A stretch of 38,836 nt of DNA from contig NZ_JAFKCS010000030.1 in NCBI RefSeq assembly GCF_017255015.1, forward strand, positions 1-38,836, in the 5' to 3' direction. The DNA is from Bowmanella yangjiangensis. GTDB taxonomy: Bacteria > Pseudomonadota > Gammaproteobacteria > Enterobacterales > Alteromonadaceae. Positions within the stretch are counted from its first letter, which is position 1. Every line of letters begins with the position of its first letter. A program made the translations under genes and the position numbers. The notes below the pieces were generated by a model. That model was not told the origin of the DNA. It worked only from the letters and a program-made list of their open reading frames with translations, and did no database searches. Shown here piece after piece: positions 1-9,747 of this stretch.

Positions 1-34
1 AGGCCGGTATTCTAACCAACTGAACTACCGCTCC
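1..34 (-). tRNA. tRNA-Asp, 5' part only (cut by window edge)
   Basis: Read on the minus strand from 34 to 1, the sequence begins GGAGCGGTAGTTCAGTTGG and ends ATACCGGCCT. This is the acceptor 5' strand, D-arm and start of the anticodon stem of bacterial tRNA-Asp. The next three bases, outside the window, should be the GTC anticodon. Identity rests on the match to the conserved gammaproteobacterial tRNA-Asp 5' half recalled from memory. The anticodon itself is not visible. Confidence 0.85.
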
Positions 35-97
35 ACTTCTTTTTTAAAATCAACCAGTTAAGCTTCGGCGTTTTGCCTGTCGCTCAACTGGGCGCAG

Positions 98-126
98 ATA
101 TTACGGGTTCCCTATCAGTGAGTCAA
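98..126 (-). promoter_or_regulatory. sigma-70 promoter of the tRNA-Asp gene
   Basis: On the minus strand there is a -35 hexamer TTGACT (126-121), a 17-base spacer and a -10 hexamer TAATAT (103-98). It is followed by the G/C-rich start region GCGCCC, typical of stringently controlled stable-RNA promoters. The predicted transcript would start near 91, leaving a leader of about 57 nt before the mature tRNA at 34. Confidence 0.8.
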
Positions 127-219
127 CCGCTTTTTCGCACTTTTCATGACAAAAAAGCCTTTTACCATGCCGTTTGCAGCATATTTAGCCAAACTGGATA
201 AATTGCCGACAACCATGGG

Positions 220-1614
220 TTAAGCTTCCTCCTCCGCATCTTTCTTTTGCTTGGACTTTCGCGTTGGTAACTTGATTGAAGGCATGGCTAGTTTGAATTT
301 GAATCCATTGCTTTTGGCACCTTTGTCACGACCTAATGTTAACCAGATAACCAACCCTCCGATCACCAATAACAAACTGTTAGCCACTAAAATCATTGGT
401 AGCAAATTCTGCTTGGGCTCTTCTGGCAACGAAAATTCTTCAACTACCACTGGTGCTGGAACTTCTGCCAGGGGGTTAGGCTCTGACGCCGTCGATTCTG
501 ACGCGTTATTCAAGGTTTCGTCATCGGCACTAAGTTCGCTATCTAATGCAGCCAGTTCAGGCTCTTCTGACAAGAAGCTGAACTCCGGCACATCCAAAAT
601 AAAATCACGGCCATCAATGGTCTTGCCATAAGCCGTAATCTTTACCCTGAACACGCCATACTCAATATTTAATATTTCATGCTCACGAACCTGGGCTGAG
701 CTGTCCGTAATAGAAAAACTTTGCACATCACCATTGGGATAGCGGATCTTGCCATCCACCAACAAGCTGTTTATATCCACCAGCTCCCGGTTTACATCAA
801 TATGCAGACGGTGACGACCATCGCCCTGGTCATTCTGAATCGACAAAATCACCGGATTGGGATGTAACACCAGAGGCTCCTTTACCTCTTCTCTGGTGTA
901 CATAGGTGTGCTGACACGATAAACCGGTTTCCACTGGCCTTCCGTGATATTCAGATTGAACTGCCCCGTAAAAACACCGTCATTGGGGTATTCATCCATG
1001 CCCATGCCGTTGTCTTCGTAACGCGCAACCACCTGAGAATCTGTACCAAAGTTGGTGAAGTTGGGATTATTGGTGCTCAGAAACTCAACGGTTAACTCCA
1101 CCACATCACGAAACTCGTTGTATTCTATCGGCTTACCGGCATTAGTCAGATGCGCTTTGAGCTTAATAATCTCACCAGAAAACATCAGGCCAGGCAGAGG
1201 TTCAGCCACCAACTGTACGTCACTCACCACCATGACCCGACTGCCAGGTAGCATCTGCCCAACCGCCTGCCAGGGGCCTGGCATCGGCCGGGTAATCTTC
1301 ACCATGTCGTAAGTGGCATCGTCGTACCACTCAATGCCTTCAGGGTGATTGTCGCTCTGGAATATCTTACTGCCGTCTGGGCGCACCAGAACGATAGGTG
1401 CCGTGCCATATTCGCGGAAGAACAACATGGTGATTTCATCCACCTCATGATCAATACGAAAACGGTTTTGCAGCAGTTGAATGCTATTAAGATAGCGATC
1501 ATCCAGCATGGTAATGGGTGACACCGGATTGGCTGGACTGGTTGGTGCAGGTTGCTGCGCCCATGCGCTTGCACAGGCTGTAATTGCCAACAACAGGGTA
1601 CTGATTTTTAGCAT
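220..1614 (-). CDS. TIGR03503-like membrane-anchored periplasmic protein
   Basis: This is a 464-residue protein of unknown function. The chosen ATG at 1614 begins MLKISTLLLAITACASAWA, a good signal peptide. It lies one base after the dnaQ stop, so the two genes are probably translationally coupled; a longer reading from 1662 would bury the signal peptide. The body has no catalytic motif I recognise. Near the C-terminus, LLPMILVANSLLLVIGGLVIW is a single membrane span followed by a Lys/Arg-rich tail, so most of the protein should sit in the periplasm with a short cytoplasmic end. Length, topology and position behind dnaQ match the gammaproteobacterial family TIGR03503 as I remember it. An acidic Ser/Glu/Pro-rich linker precedes the membrane span. 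Confidence 0.7.
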   Translation of the reverse strand: MLKISTLLLAITACASAWAQQPAPTSPANPVSPITMLDDRYLNSIQLLQNRFRIDHEVDEITMLFFREYGTAPIVLVRPDGSKIFQSDNHPEGIEWYDDATYDMVKITRPMPGPWQAVGQMLPGSRVMVVSDVQLVAEPLPGLMFSGEIIKLKAHLTNAGKPIEYNEFRDVVELTVEFLSTNNPNFTNFGTDSQVVARYEDNGMGMDEYPNDGVFTGQFNLNITEGQWKPVYRVSTPMYTREEVKEPLVLHPNPVILSIQNDQGDGRHRLHIDVNRELVDINSLLVDGKIRYPNGDVQSFSITDSSAQVREHEILNIEYGVFRVKITAYGKTIDGRDFILDVPEFSFLSEEPELAALDSELSADDETLNNASESTASEPNPLAEVPAPVVVEEFSLPEEPKQNLLPMILVANSLLLVIGGLVIWLTLGRDKGAKSNGFKFKLAMPSIKLPTRKSKQKKDAEEEA

Positions 1615-1615
1615 A

Positions 1616-2326
1616 CTAATCCGCAGTTTGACGCCATAGGCAAGCACCCCCTTTGGCTTCAATCAGATCCAAACGGCGCTCATGTTCTTCCTGTTCATCG
1701 GCCGAGGCACGAATAACCTTTAGCGGCTTTCTGTCAGCAGGCAATAGCCTAACGGTTTCACCCTGGCTGTCTGCCCCGGCATTATTACCACTCAGATTGA
1801 GATTGGTCTGGCCACCCGTCATAAACAGGTAGACTTCAGCCAGGATCTCCGCATCCAACAATGCGCCGTGCAGCGTACGGTGTGAGTTATCTATGCCATA
1901 GCGGCGACACAAGGCATCCAGGTTATTTTTTTGCCCAGGGTGCAATTGTCTGGCAAGTGCCAGGGTATCCAGAACTGTACATATGCCATGGGTAAAGTTG
2001 CTGGGTTTCCCCAGCATGCCAAACTCGTGGTCCATAAAGCCCACGTCAAACGCGGCGTTGTGAATGACCAGCTGTGCACCCTGAATGAATTCCTCAAACT
2101 CCTGAGCGACATCACGAAACAACGGCTTATCAGCCAACATCTCATTGGTGATACCGTGAACCTCGATGGCCTCTTGCTCTACCTCGCGCTGCGGATTGAT
2201 GTAAACATGGAAATGGTTACCGGTAAGCCGACGGTTGATAACCTCTACACAGCCTATCTCAATGATCCGATGCCCCTGCTTAGGGTCAATGCCGGTGGTT
2301 TCCGTATCCAGTACGATTTGTCTCAT
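1616..2326 (-). CDS. dnaQ: DNA polymerase III epsilon subunit (3'-5' proofreading exonuclease)
   Basis: This 236-residue DnaQ proofreads for the replicative polymerase by removing mispaired 3' nucleotides. The start is the ATG at 2326 (MRQIVLDTETTGIDP), which matches the family N-terminus; an upstream in-frame extension to 2407 lacks similarity. DEDDh catalytic residues are visible: D7 and E9 in LDTETTG, D94 in HNAAFDVGF, and H153/D158 in LHGALLDAE. The C-terminal third, after about residue 180, is the polar tail that binds the polymerase alpha subunit. It is divergent from rnhA, as in many gammaproteobacteria, and coupled to the TIGR03503-like gene downstream. Confidence 0.97.
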   Translation of the reverse strand: MRQIVLDTETTGIDPKQGHRIIEIGCVEVINRRLTGNHFHVYINPQREVEQEAIEVHGITNEMLADKPLFRDVAQEFEEFIQGAQLVIHNAAFDVGFMDHEFGMLGKPSNFTHGICTVLDTLALARQLHPGQKNNLDALCRRYGIDNSHRTLHGALLDAEILAEVYLFMTGGQTNLNLSGNNAGADSQGETVRLLPADRKPLKVIRASADEQEEHERRLDLIEAKGGACLWRQTAD

Positions 2327-2368
2327 AAGTCGCGGTGCCGTTAATACTATGCTTTGCAGATGGTGCTT

Positions 2369-2374
2369 ATTATA
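2369..2374 (-). promoter_or_regulatory. candidate -10 element for dnaQ
   Basis: A perfect TATAAT on the minus strand (2374-2369) lies about 43 bases upstream of the dnaQ ATG, in the dnaQ/rnhA divergent region. No good -35 hexamer is found at 16-18 bases spacing, so this is only a weak promoter call. Confidence 0.35.
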
Positions 2375-2447
2375 CTGCCCCCTTTTGCCCTGTCTCGGCA
2401 AATTCAACCTTTGGGTGATTCTCCTTGACTCAAAGTAAGTGGAAGTG

Positions 2448-2912
2448 ATGAAAAAAGTACAGATTTTTACCGATGGTTCCTGCTTAGGTAACCCTGGACC
2501 TGGTGGCTACGGCGTAGTCATGCGCTATGGTAAGCACTGCAAGGAACTTAGTCAGGGCTTTACGCAGACCACCAATAACAGAATGGAAATGCTGGCGGCT
2601 ATTGCGGCACTGCGTATTCTTAAGGAAAGTTGTGAAATTGACTTGACCACTGACAGCCAATATCTGCGTCAGGGCATTATGCAATGGATTAACAACTGGA
2701 AGAAAAACGGTTGGCGAACCTCAGATAAGAAACCCGTCAAAAATGTCGACCTGTGGCAGGAACTGGATAGCCTGGTCAGTAAGCACAAGATACATTGGCA
2801 CTGGGTTAAAGGTCATGCCGGTCATCCTGAAAATGAACGGTGTGATGAATTGGCCCGCACCGCCGCGCAAGGCCAAAATCTCCACCCAGATAAGGGTTTT
2901 CAGTCCCAATAG
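2448..2912 (+). CDS. rnhA: ribonuclease HI
   Basis: This 154-residue RNase HI cleaves the RNA strand of RNA-DNA hybrids (R-loops, primers). The four catalytic carboxylates are present: D9 in [15 protein letters not shown]47 in NNRMEML, D69 in LTTDSQ and D133 in CDELA. The catalytic loop His H123 (KGHAGH) is also present. Start choice is ATG 2448 ([11 protein letters not shown]), which fits the family length; an in-frame GTG at 2439 would add only three residues. The stop overlaps the stop region of the convergent oxidoreductase gene by 13 bases. Confidence 0.97.
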   Translation: MKKVQIFTDGSCLGNPGPGGYGVVMRYGKHCKELSQGFTQTTNNRMEMLAAIAALRILKESCEIDLTTDSQYLRQGIMQWINNWKKNGWRTSDKKPVKNVDLWQELDSLVSKHKIHWHWVKGHAGHPENERCDELARTAAQGQNLHPDKGFQSQ

Positions 2913-3874
2913 CAGACCAGCTTACCCATGCTTTGATTCAGTTCCAGACGCTGATGGGCTAGAGCAATCTCACTGGCAGCAAAGGTGCTGTCGATACAAA
3001 CCGTCAGGCGGCGCTTGGCCAGCGCCTCTGCAAACCGCTCAACGAATCCCTGAATTAACTGACTCTTATATTCATCGCTGCGATTACGCAGGGTAGATGC
3101 CATTAGAGTGGCACGTTTAGCTAGCATCAGGGCCATATCAAAATTCTCAACATATCGTCCCCCTAACATGGCAAGCTGAACAATTCGTCCATCCATGTTT
3201 AGCGATTTCACATTGGCATTCAAATAATCACCACCAACTACATCCACGATCAAATCCACTCCCTCCCACTGGGTTTTGATTTGCTCGGCAAATGATGACT
3301 GTTTGTAGTTGATCAATAGCTCAGCACCAAGTTGCTGACAAAAAGCCAACTTCTCGTCACTGGATGCTGTCACCGCCACTTTAGCGCCGACTAGCTGGGC
3401 CAGTTGGATAGCCGCGGAACCCACGCCACTGGCACCAGCATGTAAAAGGACTTTTTGATGATTCTTCAGTTGCCCCAGAGAAAACAAAGCTTGATAAGCC
3501 GTCAGGAACACCTCTGCACAACCTGCCGCTTCATTCATAGTCATTGCGTCAGGAACTGCCATCAGATGATCAGCATTGACGGCTACATACTGTGCATAGC
3601 CGCCGCCGGCCACCAAACCAAATACCCGCTGCCCAACATGCCAGCGGCTCACATCGGCTGCCACCTCAATGACTTCACCAGCAACCTCCAATCCCATAAT
3701 CGGACTCTCGCCTGGAGGTGGAGGGTACTTGCCCTGTCTTTGTAAGGTGTCGGCCCTATTGAGACCAAAGGCTGTGACTTTTACCAGCACTTGCCCCGGA
3801 CTAATCTCGGGCACAGGAGCCTGTTCCAGGATAAGTTGTTGATCGGGAGTCTGGTGCTGAATCTGTAACATCAT
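2900..3874 (-). CDS. NAD(P)H:quinone oxidoreductase, zinc-independent MDR family
   Basis: This 324-residue medium-chain dehydrogenase/reductase belongs to the quinone oxidoreductase (PIG3/QOR-like) branch, expected to use NADPH to reduce quinones or other enones. It has an N-terminal GroES-like domain with [18 protein letters not shown] (residues 38-55), typical of this branch. A Rossmann nucleotide-binding motif, [16 protein letters not shown], lies at 145-160. The Cys/His zinc ligands of alcohol dehydrogenases are not seen. The ATG at 3874 overlaps the acylphosphatase stop by four bases (ATGA), so the pair is translationally coupled. The in vivo substrate is unknown. Confidence 0.9.
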   Translation of the reverse strand: MMLQIQHQTPDQQLILEQAPVPEISPGQVLVKVTAFGLNRADTLQRQGKYPPPPGESPIMGLEVAGEVIEVAADVSRWHVGQRVFGLVAGGGYAQYVAVNADHLMAVPDAMTMNEAAGCAEVFLTAYQALFSLGQLKNHQKVLLHAGASGVGSAAIQLAQLVGAKVAVTASSDEKLAFCQQLGAELLINYKQSSFAEQIKTQWEGVDLIVDVVGGDYLNANVKSLNMDGRIVQLAMLGGRYVENFDMALMLAKRATLMASTLRNRSDEYKSQLIQGFVERFAEALAKRRLTVCIDSTFAASEIALAHQRLELNQSMGKLVCYWD

Positions 3875-4143
3875 AAAATTTCAAAACCACTATAAGATTG
3901 ATAGTCAAATATCAGAGTATCGCTACTAAACACTTGACTGCCAGGGGGACCCTGACGAACAAAGCTTGCCAATTGTTCAAGGGCAGCGTCTTCACCACAG
4001 GCAATCACTTCCACAGCACCGTCCTGCAGATTTTTGGCATAGCCGGTCAATCCCAGTTGTACGGCCCGCTGCTGAGTTTGTTTGCGAAAGAATACCCCTT
4101 GCACCCTGCCCTCAACCCGGATTTTTAAGCATTGCTTCGCCAA
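3871..4143 (-). CDS. acylphosphatase
   Basis: This small acylphosphatase hydrolyses acyl-phosphate anhydrides. The family signature [18 protein letters not shown] holds the phosphate-binding loop and catalytic Arg. [13 protein letters not shown] holds the second signature with the catalytic Asn. I chose the TTG at 4143, giving 90 residues, close to the E. coli YccX length. It is preceded by AAGGA with an 8-base spacing (4156-4152). An in-frame ATG at 4194 would add 17 residues with no family match and come within about 20 bases of the divergent rlmI start. It is coupled to the downstream quinone oxidoreductase by a 4-base overlap. Confidence 0.88.
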   Translation of the reverse strand: MAKQCLKIRVEGRVQGVFFRKQTQQRAVQLGLTGYAKNLQDGAVEVIACGEDAALEQLASFVRQGPPGSQVFSSDTLIFDYQSYSGFEIL

Positions 4144-4216
4144 GCGTGGATTCCTTCTGTACAATGCCGACAATTTGGCGGAAACGCCCGCCACAGCTGA
4201 ATTTACGGACTATGCT

Positions 4217-5404
4217 ATGTCATCCACTCTGATTTTGCATCCCGAACGGGAGAAATCCCTGCTTCGTCGCCACCCTTGGATTTTCGCCAGTGCCATTAAG
4301 TCGCAAAAAGGCCGTATGCGATCTGGTGATACCGTTGAGGTATTGAGCCATGACGGTAAATGGCTGGCCAGGGCCGCCTGGTCTGCACAGTCGCAAATAC
4401 AGGCCAGAGTCTGGACCTTTGACCAAAACGAAGTTGTCGACAATGGTTTCTTTTTGCGCCGGATCCAAACGGCCTTGCAGGGGCGTCAGGAACTAATTGC
4501 TCGCCAGGGCTTAACCGGCTATCGACTGGTTGCCGCCGAATCAGACGGTTTACCAGGGGTAACCATTGATAAATACGATAATGTACTGGTATGCCAATTA
4601 CTCAGTGCAGGTGCCGACAAACATCGGGACAAGATTGTCTGGGCACTGAAAAAATGTTTCCCTGACTGTGCCATTTTAGAGCGCTCAGACGTGGCCGTGC
4701 GTCAGAAGGAGGGATTGGAGTCTTTAGTTCAGGTGTTACACGGAGAAGTACCAGAAGAGGTCATCATTGAAGAAAATGGCGTCAAGATTCTGGTGAACCC
4801 CATGACCGGGCATAAAACAGGCTTTTATCTGGACCAACGAGATAACCGTGCGATTGCCGGGCGCTACGCTGAGAATAAAGAAGTCCTTAACTGTTTTTGC
4901 TACACAGGTACCTTTGGGAGTTATGCCCTGGCATCTGGCGCCAAACATGTTACCAATCTGGATGTCTCAGAGCCGGCCCTGGCCATTGCTAAACGAAATG
5001 TTGAAATCAACGGGCTAGATCTGTCCCGCTGTGACTTTGTTCAGGTTGATGTTTTCCAGGCACTGCGCGATTACGTGCAGGAAGGACGCCAGTTTGACCA
5101 AATTATCCTGGACCCGCCGAAGTTTGTAGACAATAAGGCCACATTAAACCGAGCTTGTCGGGGATATAAGGATATTAATTTGCATGCCATGCAAATACTT
5201 CGCCCTGGCGGTATCCTATGCACCTTTTCCTGTTCTGGCCTGATGCCGACGGATTTATTCCATAAGGTGGTCGCCGATGCCGCGCTGGATGCTGGACGGC
5301 AAGTACAGTTTCTGGAAAGACTGGGGCAGGCCTCTGATCATCCGGTGGCCAGCAGTTATCCTGAAGGGTTTTATCTGAAAGGTTTAGTCTGCAGGGTATT
5401 GTAA
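4217..5404 (+). CDS. rlmI: 23S rRNA (cytosine-5) methyltransferase RlmI
   Basis: This 395-residue SAM-dependent enzyme corresponds to E. coli RlmI, which makes m5C1962 in 23S rRNA. The ATG at 4217 ([21 protein letters not shown]) matches the family N-terminus; upstream in-frame sequence to 4082 overlaps the acylphosphatase gene and is not similar. An N-terminal PUA domain (about 1-75) is followed by a middle domain. The Rossmann methyltransferase core has [11 protein letters not shown] (201-211), CYTGTFG (228-234) for SAM binding, and DPPKF (299-303). A late Cys in TFSCSG is the probable catalytic nucleophile. The gene is followed by its own hairpin terminator. Confidence 0.95.
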   Translation: MSSTLILHPEREKSLLRRHPWIFASAIKSQKGRMRSGDTVEVLSHDGKWLARAAWSAQSQIQARVWTFDQNEVVDNGFFLRRIQTALQGRQELIARQGLTGYRLVAAESDGLPGVTIDKYDNVLVCQLLSAGADKHRDKIVWALKKCFPDCAILERSDVAVRQKEGLESLVQVLHGEVPEEVIIEENGVKILVNPMTGHKTGFYLDQRDNRAIAGRYAENKEVLNCFCYTGTFGSYALASGAKHVTNLDVSEPALAIAKRNVEINGLDLSRCDFVQVDVFQALRDYVQEGRQFDQIILDPPKFVDNKATLNRACRGYKDINLHAMQILRPGGILCTFSCSGLMPTDLFHKVVADAALDAGRQVQFLERLGQASDHPVASSYPEGFYLKGLVCRVL

Positions 5405-5424
5405 GGGCTGATCACAGCCCTTTT
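5403..5424 (+). terminator. rho-independent terminator of rlmI
   Basis: A perfect 8-bp inverted repeat AAGGGCTG / CAGCCCTT with loop ATCA starts within the rlmI stop codon and ends in a short T run (TTTT). The T tract is short, so termination may be partial. It may also serve the convergent PilZ gene, whose stop is at 5428. Confidence 0.7.
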
Positions 5425-5427
5425 GAG

Positions 5428-5727
5428 TTAGCTCATTTCAATAATTTCTACACCAACCATGTAGCTATTGTCAGAGCCTGCAGTACACCGCACGACTTTA
5501 GCCTTGGCATTGAGTGAAGGGATCTGGCTGTTGCTGGATTCCAACACGGCCTGCACCACAGTACCAGCTTCAATCGATTCTTCTACTTCAAATGACATGC
5601 CGGTAGCACTGAGATCCTTGCAAATTGCAGATAACGTGCGACTAGATTCGTCATCCGTTATTCTCAATTCACAGGCAGTGTTGACCATCATGCGAAAGAA
5701 ATCACGCTTATCGTCATAGCCCAGCAT
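5428..5727 (-). CDS. PilZ domain protein (c-di-GMP effector type)
   Basis: This is a 99-residue single PilZ domain protein. Both parts of the c-di-GMP binding signature are visible: RDFFR (R8 and R12, the RxxxR motif) and DLSATGMSFE (38-47, the D/NxSxxG motif). It should therefore bind the second messenger. The ATG at 5727 was chosen because GAGGGG sits 6 bases upstream and because the strong promoter at 5765-5793 excludes the longer reading from 5793. There is no output domain, so it presumably acts on a partner protein that cannot be read from the context. The neighbours (rlmI, hrpA) are unrelated. Confidence 0.88.
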   Translation of the reverse strand: MLGYDDKRDFFRMMVNTACELRITDDESSRTLSAICKDLSATGMSFEVEESIEAGTVVQAVLESSNSQIPSLNAKAKVVRCTAGSDNSYMVGVEIIEMS

Positions 5728-5764
5728 TACCATCCCCTCAATATTTACCAAAATACAACAATTC

Positions 5765-5793
5765 TTTATATTGTGCTGATTACGCCTTGTCAA
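5765..5793 (-). promoter_or_regulatory. strong sigma-70 promoter of the PilZ gene
   Basis: Minus strand: consensus -35 TTGACA (5793-5788), a 17-base spacer, and -10 TATAAA (5770-5765). Transcription should start near 5758, about 30 bases before the chosen ATG at 5727. This is one of the two best promoter matches in the window. Confidence 0.8.
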
Positions 5794-5819
5794 TCTTGTC
5801 GACAGGGCAAGCTACAAAA

Positions 5820-8800
5820 CTATAGCTTATCCAGATGATTGAGGATGCGTTTTTCGGAAATTGGATAAGCGGTGCCTAATTGCTGAGCAAAGAAGGATAC
5901 CCGCAACTCCTGGATCATCCATTTCACTTCCTGCAATTCATCACTGACAGGCTGTCCTTTGGGGACTTTATTCAATTTGCCTCGCCACTGCTCGACAACC
6001 TTGCTCACCACCAATTGATGTTGACGATCTTTAGACGGATCTATAGGTAGCTTTTCCAGGCGCTTGGCAATGGCCAGCAAATAGCGGTTCCAGTCATCCA
6101 AACGGGTCGTACCAATATCAGTCACAAAGCCAGCATAAACCAACTCATCCAGGTTAGCTTTAATGTCACCTACCGCATTAATCATATTCAGCGGTACATT
6201 ACCCTTGAGTTTTTTATGGATCTCATGGGCTAATGTCAGCCCCTTTTCCACCTTAATGGCTATAGCCAGCACGGTATCATTCAACTCGGCGCGGATCAGC
6301 TCATGCAGTTGCTGATACTGCTGCTCAGAACGGATCGCCTCCGGTTGCTCACCAACCAATTGATCAACGGCAGCACTGATACAATCATCAATCAGCGCTT
6401 TGATCTGGCCGAATGGATTAAAGTACAGCCCAAGTTTGGCCTTATTAGGCAGTTTATCCTGCAAATACTTAATAGGTGACGGCAGGTTCAGCAACAACAA
6501 TCGACGCAATCCCTGCCGATGCGCGTCTGCCGCCAGGTGGGGTTGATCGAACAGCTTAATGGCGACGCTTTGTTTGTTATCAACCAAGGCCGGATACGCC
6601 TTAACCTGATAACTTGCCTGCTTGTTGACAAATACCTCGGCCAGTTGGCCAAAACTCCACTGAGTTAAGTCCTGTTGTTCAACATCCGGCGTGGCGGCCT
6701 TTTGTAAGGTTTTCTCCAATTTCCCCTGCAACTTATGCTGCAATTCCGTCAAATCCCGGCCTTGTAACAACAACTTGCCATGGGTATCCAGCACTTTAAA
6801 GTTCATGCTTAAATGCGCAGGGAGGTCTTGAAGTTGCCACTCTTCTTGCGTCACCTCAACCCCGGTCATTTTGCGCAGCTTTTGTGATAGCGCTTGCAAA
6901 AACGGAATATCCTGTTGATGCAAATCGGCCACACAAGCTCTGGCATAATCCGGTGCGGGTACAAAGTTGCGTCTCAGCCTCTTCGGCAATGATTTAATCA
7001 GGCTGACAATCAACTCTTCTCTGAGTCCGGGTACCAACCAGTCAAACCCCACAGGCTGTACTTGGTTAAGCAGTGGCAGCGGAATAATCAGGCTTACACC
7101 ATCATCCACATCTTTGGGCTCAAAATGATAATCAAGCGCCAGGCTTAAATTACCCTGATGCCAGCGCGTTGGATAATCCAGTTCACTGACATGGCTCGCC
7201 CCTTGTCGCATTAACTGTTCGATGTCGAAATTCAGCAGTGTTTTGTCCTGCTGCTTGTGCCACCACTTGCGAAAGTCTGCTTCCGTACAAACAGATTCCG
7301 GAATATGCGTCTGATAGAAGGCCACCAAATCTTCTTCATCCACCAGAATGTCACGGCGGCGGGACTTAGCTTCCAACTCTTCAATCTGCTCAACCAAGGC
7401 CTGATTATGTTTGAGAAAGGCAAAGTCCAGCTTGGTCTCTAAATTTACCAAGGCTTCACGGATAAAGAGTTCACGACAGACCTTAGGGTCAATCTTGCTG
7501 TAGTTAACCCTACGGTCTCGGACGATATCAAGACCAAACAGGCTGATACGCAAGGTAGCCAATACAGCCCCCTGCTTTTTCGACCAATAAGGCTCACTGT
7601 AATGGTGCTTAGCTAAATGGGTAGATAAGGGTTCAAGCCAGACGGGATCAATTTTGGCAACATCCCTGGCAAACAATCTGGACGTTTCCACCAGCTCGGC
7701 GGCCATCAACCATTTAGGCGTTGACTTGGCGACACCTGAACCCGGAAAGATCATAAAGCGGCTGTTTCTGGCGCCCAGATATTCTCTCTCTTTGTCTTTA
7801 AAACCGATATGCGACAGCAGACCACTGGCAATGGCCTGGTGAATAGCATCGTAATCTGCCGGTTGGCTGTTAAGACGAAATCCAAGGTCGACTATGGCTT
7901 GTTTTAGCTGGCTGACAATGTCCTGCCATTCGCGCATACGCAGATAATTCAGAAAGTGATCCCGACACCATTTACGTAGCTGATTATTGGTGAGCTGTTT
8001 TTGTTGCTCGCGGAAAGTTTGCCACAGCTGTTGGTAGGACAAAAAGTCCGATTCTTTATGCTGAAATAAGCTGTGCGCCTGGTCCGCGGCCTGCCGCTTA
8101 TCCTGCGGCCTTTCTCTGGGATCCTGAATACTCAGGGCCGCGGCAATCACCATTACTTCCTGCAAGGCACTGTTTTTCGCTGCTTCTACCAACATTCGGG
8201 CATAGCGAGGGTCCACCGGCAATCGGGCGATCTGCTTTCCGATTTGTGTCAAGCGTGCTCGCTCTGCGCCACGCGCCTCATTGATAGCGCCGAGCTCCTG
8301 CAACAGCCTGAAACCATCATTGACGTTTCGTGAATCAGGTGCCTGTACAAAAGGAAAAGCTTCGATATTGCCCAGCCCAAGCGCTAGCATCTGTAGGATA
8401 ACGGAGGCCAAGTTGGTACGCAGAATTTCCGGATCGGTGAACTCAGGGCGTCCCAGAAAATCCTGCTCACTATATAGACGAATACATATCCCTTCACTGA
8501 CCCGTCCACAACGACCGGCACGTTGATTGGCCGAGGCCTGGGAAATCGCTTCAATAGGCAAACGCTGCACTTTGCTGCGTGCGCTGTAGCGGGACAAACG
8601 GGCAAAGCCAGGATCAATGACATACTTAATGCCAGGTACCGTCAGTGAGGTTTCGGCTACGTTGGTAGCCAGCACAATACGCCGTCCACCATGGGGAGCA
8701 AAAATACGGTTTTGCTCTGCAGCCGATAAACGAGCATACAAAGGCAGGACTTCGGTGGCTCTTAACTGGGCCTTTTGCAACGCATCGGCGGTATCACGGA

Positions 8801-9686
8801 TCTCCCGCTCGCCACTTAAGAAAACCAGGATATCCCCCTGACTTTCGCGGCCAAGCTCATTTACTGCATCCAAAATACCCTGAATTTGGTCGCGCTCATC
8901 ATCGCCTTCGTCCAAAGGACGATAGCGCACTTCCACAGGATAAGTCCGCCCACTCACCTGAATCACAGGTGCATCATTAAAATGCCGCGAGAAACGCTCA
9001 GGATCTATGGTTGCACTGGTAATAATCAGCTTTAGATCTGGGCGCTTGGGCAGCAGCTGTTTCAGGTAACCCAGAATGAAGTCAATATTCAGACTGCGTT
9101 CATGGGCTTCGTCAATAATGATGGTGTCATATTGGTTGAGGAAACGATCCTGCTGTATTTCAGCCAGCAAGATACCGTCGGTCATCAATTTTACATAGGT
9201 CTGGTCGCTCACTTGATCGGTAAAGCGCACTTTGTAGCCCACAGCCTGGCCCATCGGTGTTTGCAGCTCTTCAGCAATTCGATTGGCCACACTGCGAGCG
9301 GCCAGCCGTCTTGGCTGTGTATGGCCAATCAGCCCCCACACACCACGGCCTAACTCCAGACAAATTTTAGGTAACTGTGTAGTTTTACCTGAACCGGTTT
9401 CCCCAGCAACAATCACCACTTGATGCGTATCTATCGCCTTGGCAATCTCGTCTCTATGCTCACTGACAGGTAAATCGGGATAATCAATTTTTGGCAAGCC
9501 ATCACGACGCATTTGGCATTGGTTGATCGACTGCACAACCTGATCGGCCAGCTCAGTAAAGGCTGGCGACTGAGTGTCACCACGCAAGTTCTGCAGGCGC
9601 CGTATAAAACGATGCCTGTCAATTTGCATACACTGGTTAATCAGATTTTTAAGATTGGCTTGAGACAAAAGTAAAAGGATCCACAC
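5820..9686 (-). CDS. hrpA: ATP-dependent RNA helicase HrpA
   Basis: This 1,288-residue DEAH-box helicase is close to the usual HrpA length (about 1,300). Motifs in order: Walker A GETGSGKTT (95-103), DEAH (192-195), SAT (224-226) and motif VI QRAGRCGR (388-395). Then come the helicase-associated HA2 region, an OB-fold region and the long C-terminal domain (DUF3418-type) specific to HrpA. In E. coli HrpA helps process a fimbrial mRNA and has been linked to rescue of stalled ribosomes; the role here is inferred from family. The first codon in frame is GTG at 9686 with no good ribosome-binding site. Similarity to E. coli HrpA begins just inside it, so the exact start is uncertain by up to about 20 codons. 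Confidence 0.96.
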   Translation of the reverse strand: MWILLLLSQANLKNLINQCMQIDRHRFIRRLQNLRGDTQSPAFTELADQVVQSINQCQMRRDGLPKIDYPDLPVSEHRDEIAKAIDTHQVVIVAGETGSGKTTQLPKICLELGRGVWGLIGHTQPRRLAARSVANRIAEELQTPMGQAVGYKVRFTDQVSDQTYVKLMTDGILLAEIQQDRFLNQYDTIIIDEAHERSLNIDFILGYLKQLLPKRPDLKLIITSATIDPERFSRHFNDAPVIQVSGRTYPVEVRYRPLDEGDDERDQIQGILDAVNELGRESQGDILVFLSGEREIRDTADALQKAQLRATEVLPLYARLSAAEQNRIFAPHGGRRIVLATNVAETSLTVPGIKYVIDPGFARLSRYSARSKVQRLPIEAISQASANQRAGRCGRVSEGICIRLYSEQDFLGRPEFTDPEILRTNLASVILQMLALGLGNIEAFPFVQAPDSRNVNDGFRLLQELGAINEARGAERARLTQIGKQIARLPVDPRYARMLVEAAKNSALQEVMVIAAALSIQDPRERPQDKRQAADQAHSLFQHKESDFLSYQQLWQTFREQQKQLTNNQLRKWCRDHFLNYLRMREWQDIVSQLKQAIVDLGFRLNSQPADYDAIHQAIASGLLSHIGFKDKEREYLGARNSRFMIFPGSGVAKSTPKWLMAAELVETSRLFARDVAKIDPVWLEPLSTHLAKHHYSEPYWSKKQGAVLATLRISLFGLDIVRDRRVNYSKIDPKVCRELFIREALVNLETKLDFAFLKHNQALVEQIEELEAKSRRRDILVDEEDLVAFYQTHIPESVCTEADFRKWWHKQQDKTLLNFDIEQLMRQGASHVSELDYPTRWHQGNLSLALDYHFEPKDVDDGVSLIIPLPLLNQVQPVGFDWLVPGLREELIVSLIKSLPKRLRRNFVPAPDYARACVADLHQQDIPFLQALSQKLRKMTGVEVTQEEWQLQDLPAHLSMNFKVLDTHGKLLLQGRDLTELQHKLQGKLEKTLQKAATPDVEQQDLTQWSFGQLAEVFVNKQASYQVKAYPALVDNKQSVAIKLFDQPHLAADAHRQGLRRLLLLNLPSPIKYLQDKLPNKAKLGLYFNPFGQIKALIDDCISAAVDQLVGEQPEAIRSEQQYQQLHELIRAELNDTVLAIAIKVEKGLTLAHEIHKKLKGNVPLNMINAVGDIKANLDELVYAGFVTDIGTTRLDDWNRYLLAIAKRLEKLPIDPSKDRQHQLVVSKVVEQWRGKLNKVPKGQPVSDELQEVKWMIQELRVSFFAQQLGTAYPISEKRILNHLDKL

Positions 9687-9747
9687 ATCAAGTCAGATGG
9701 GCGCAGATCCTAGAAGAAGGCAGTCAGGAATACCAGACCAAAAATGT

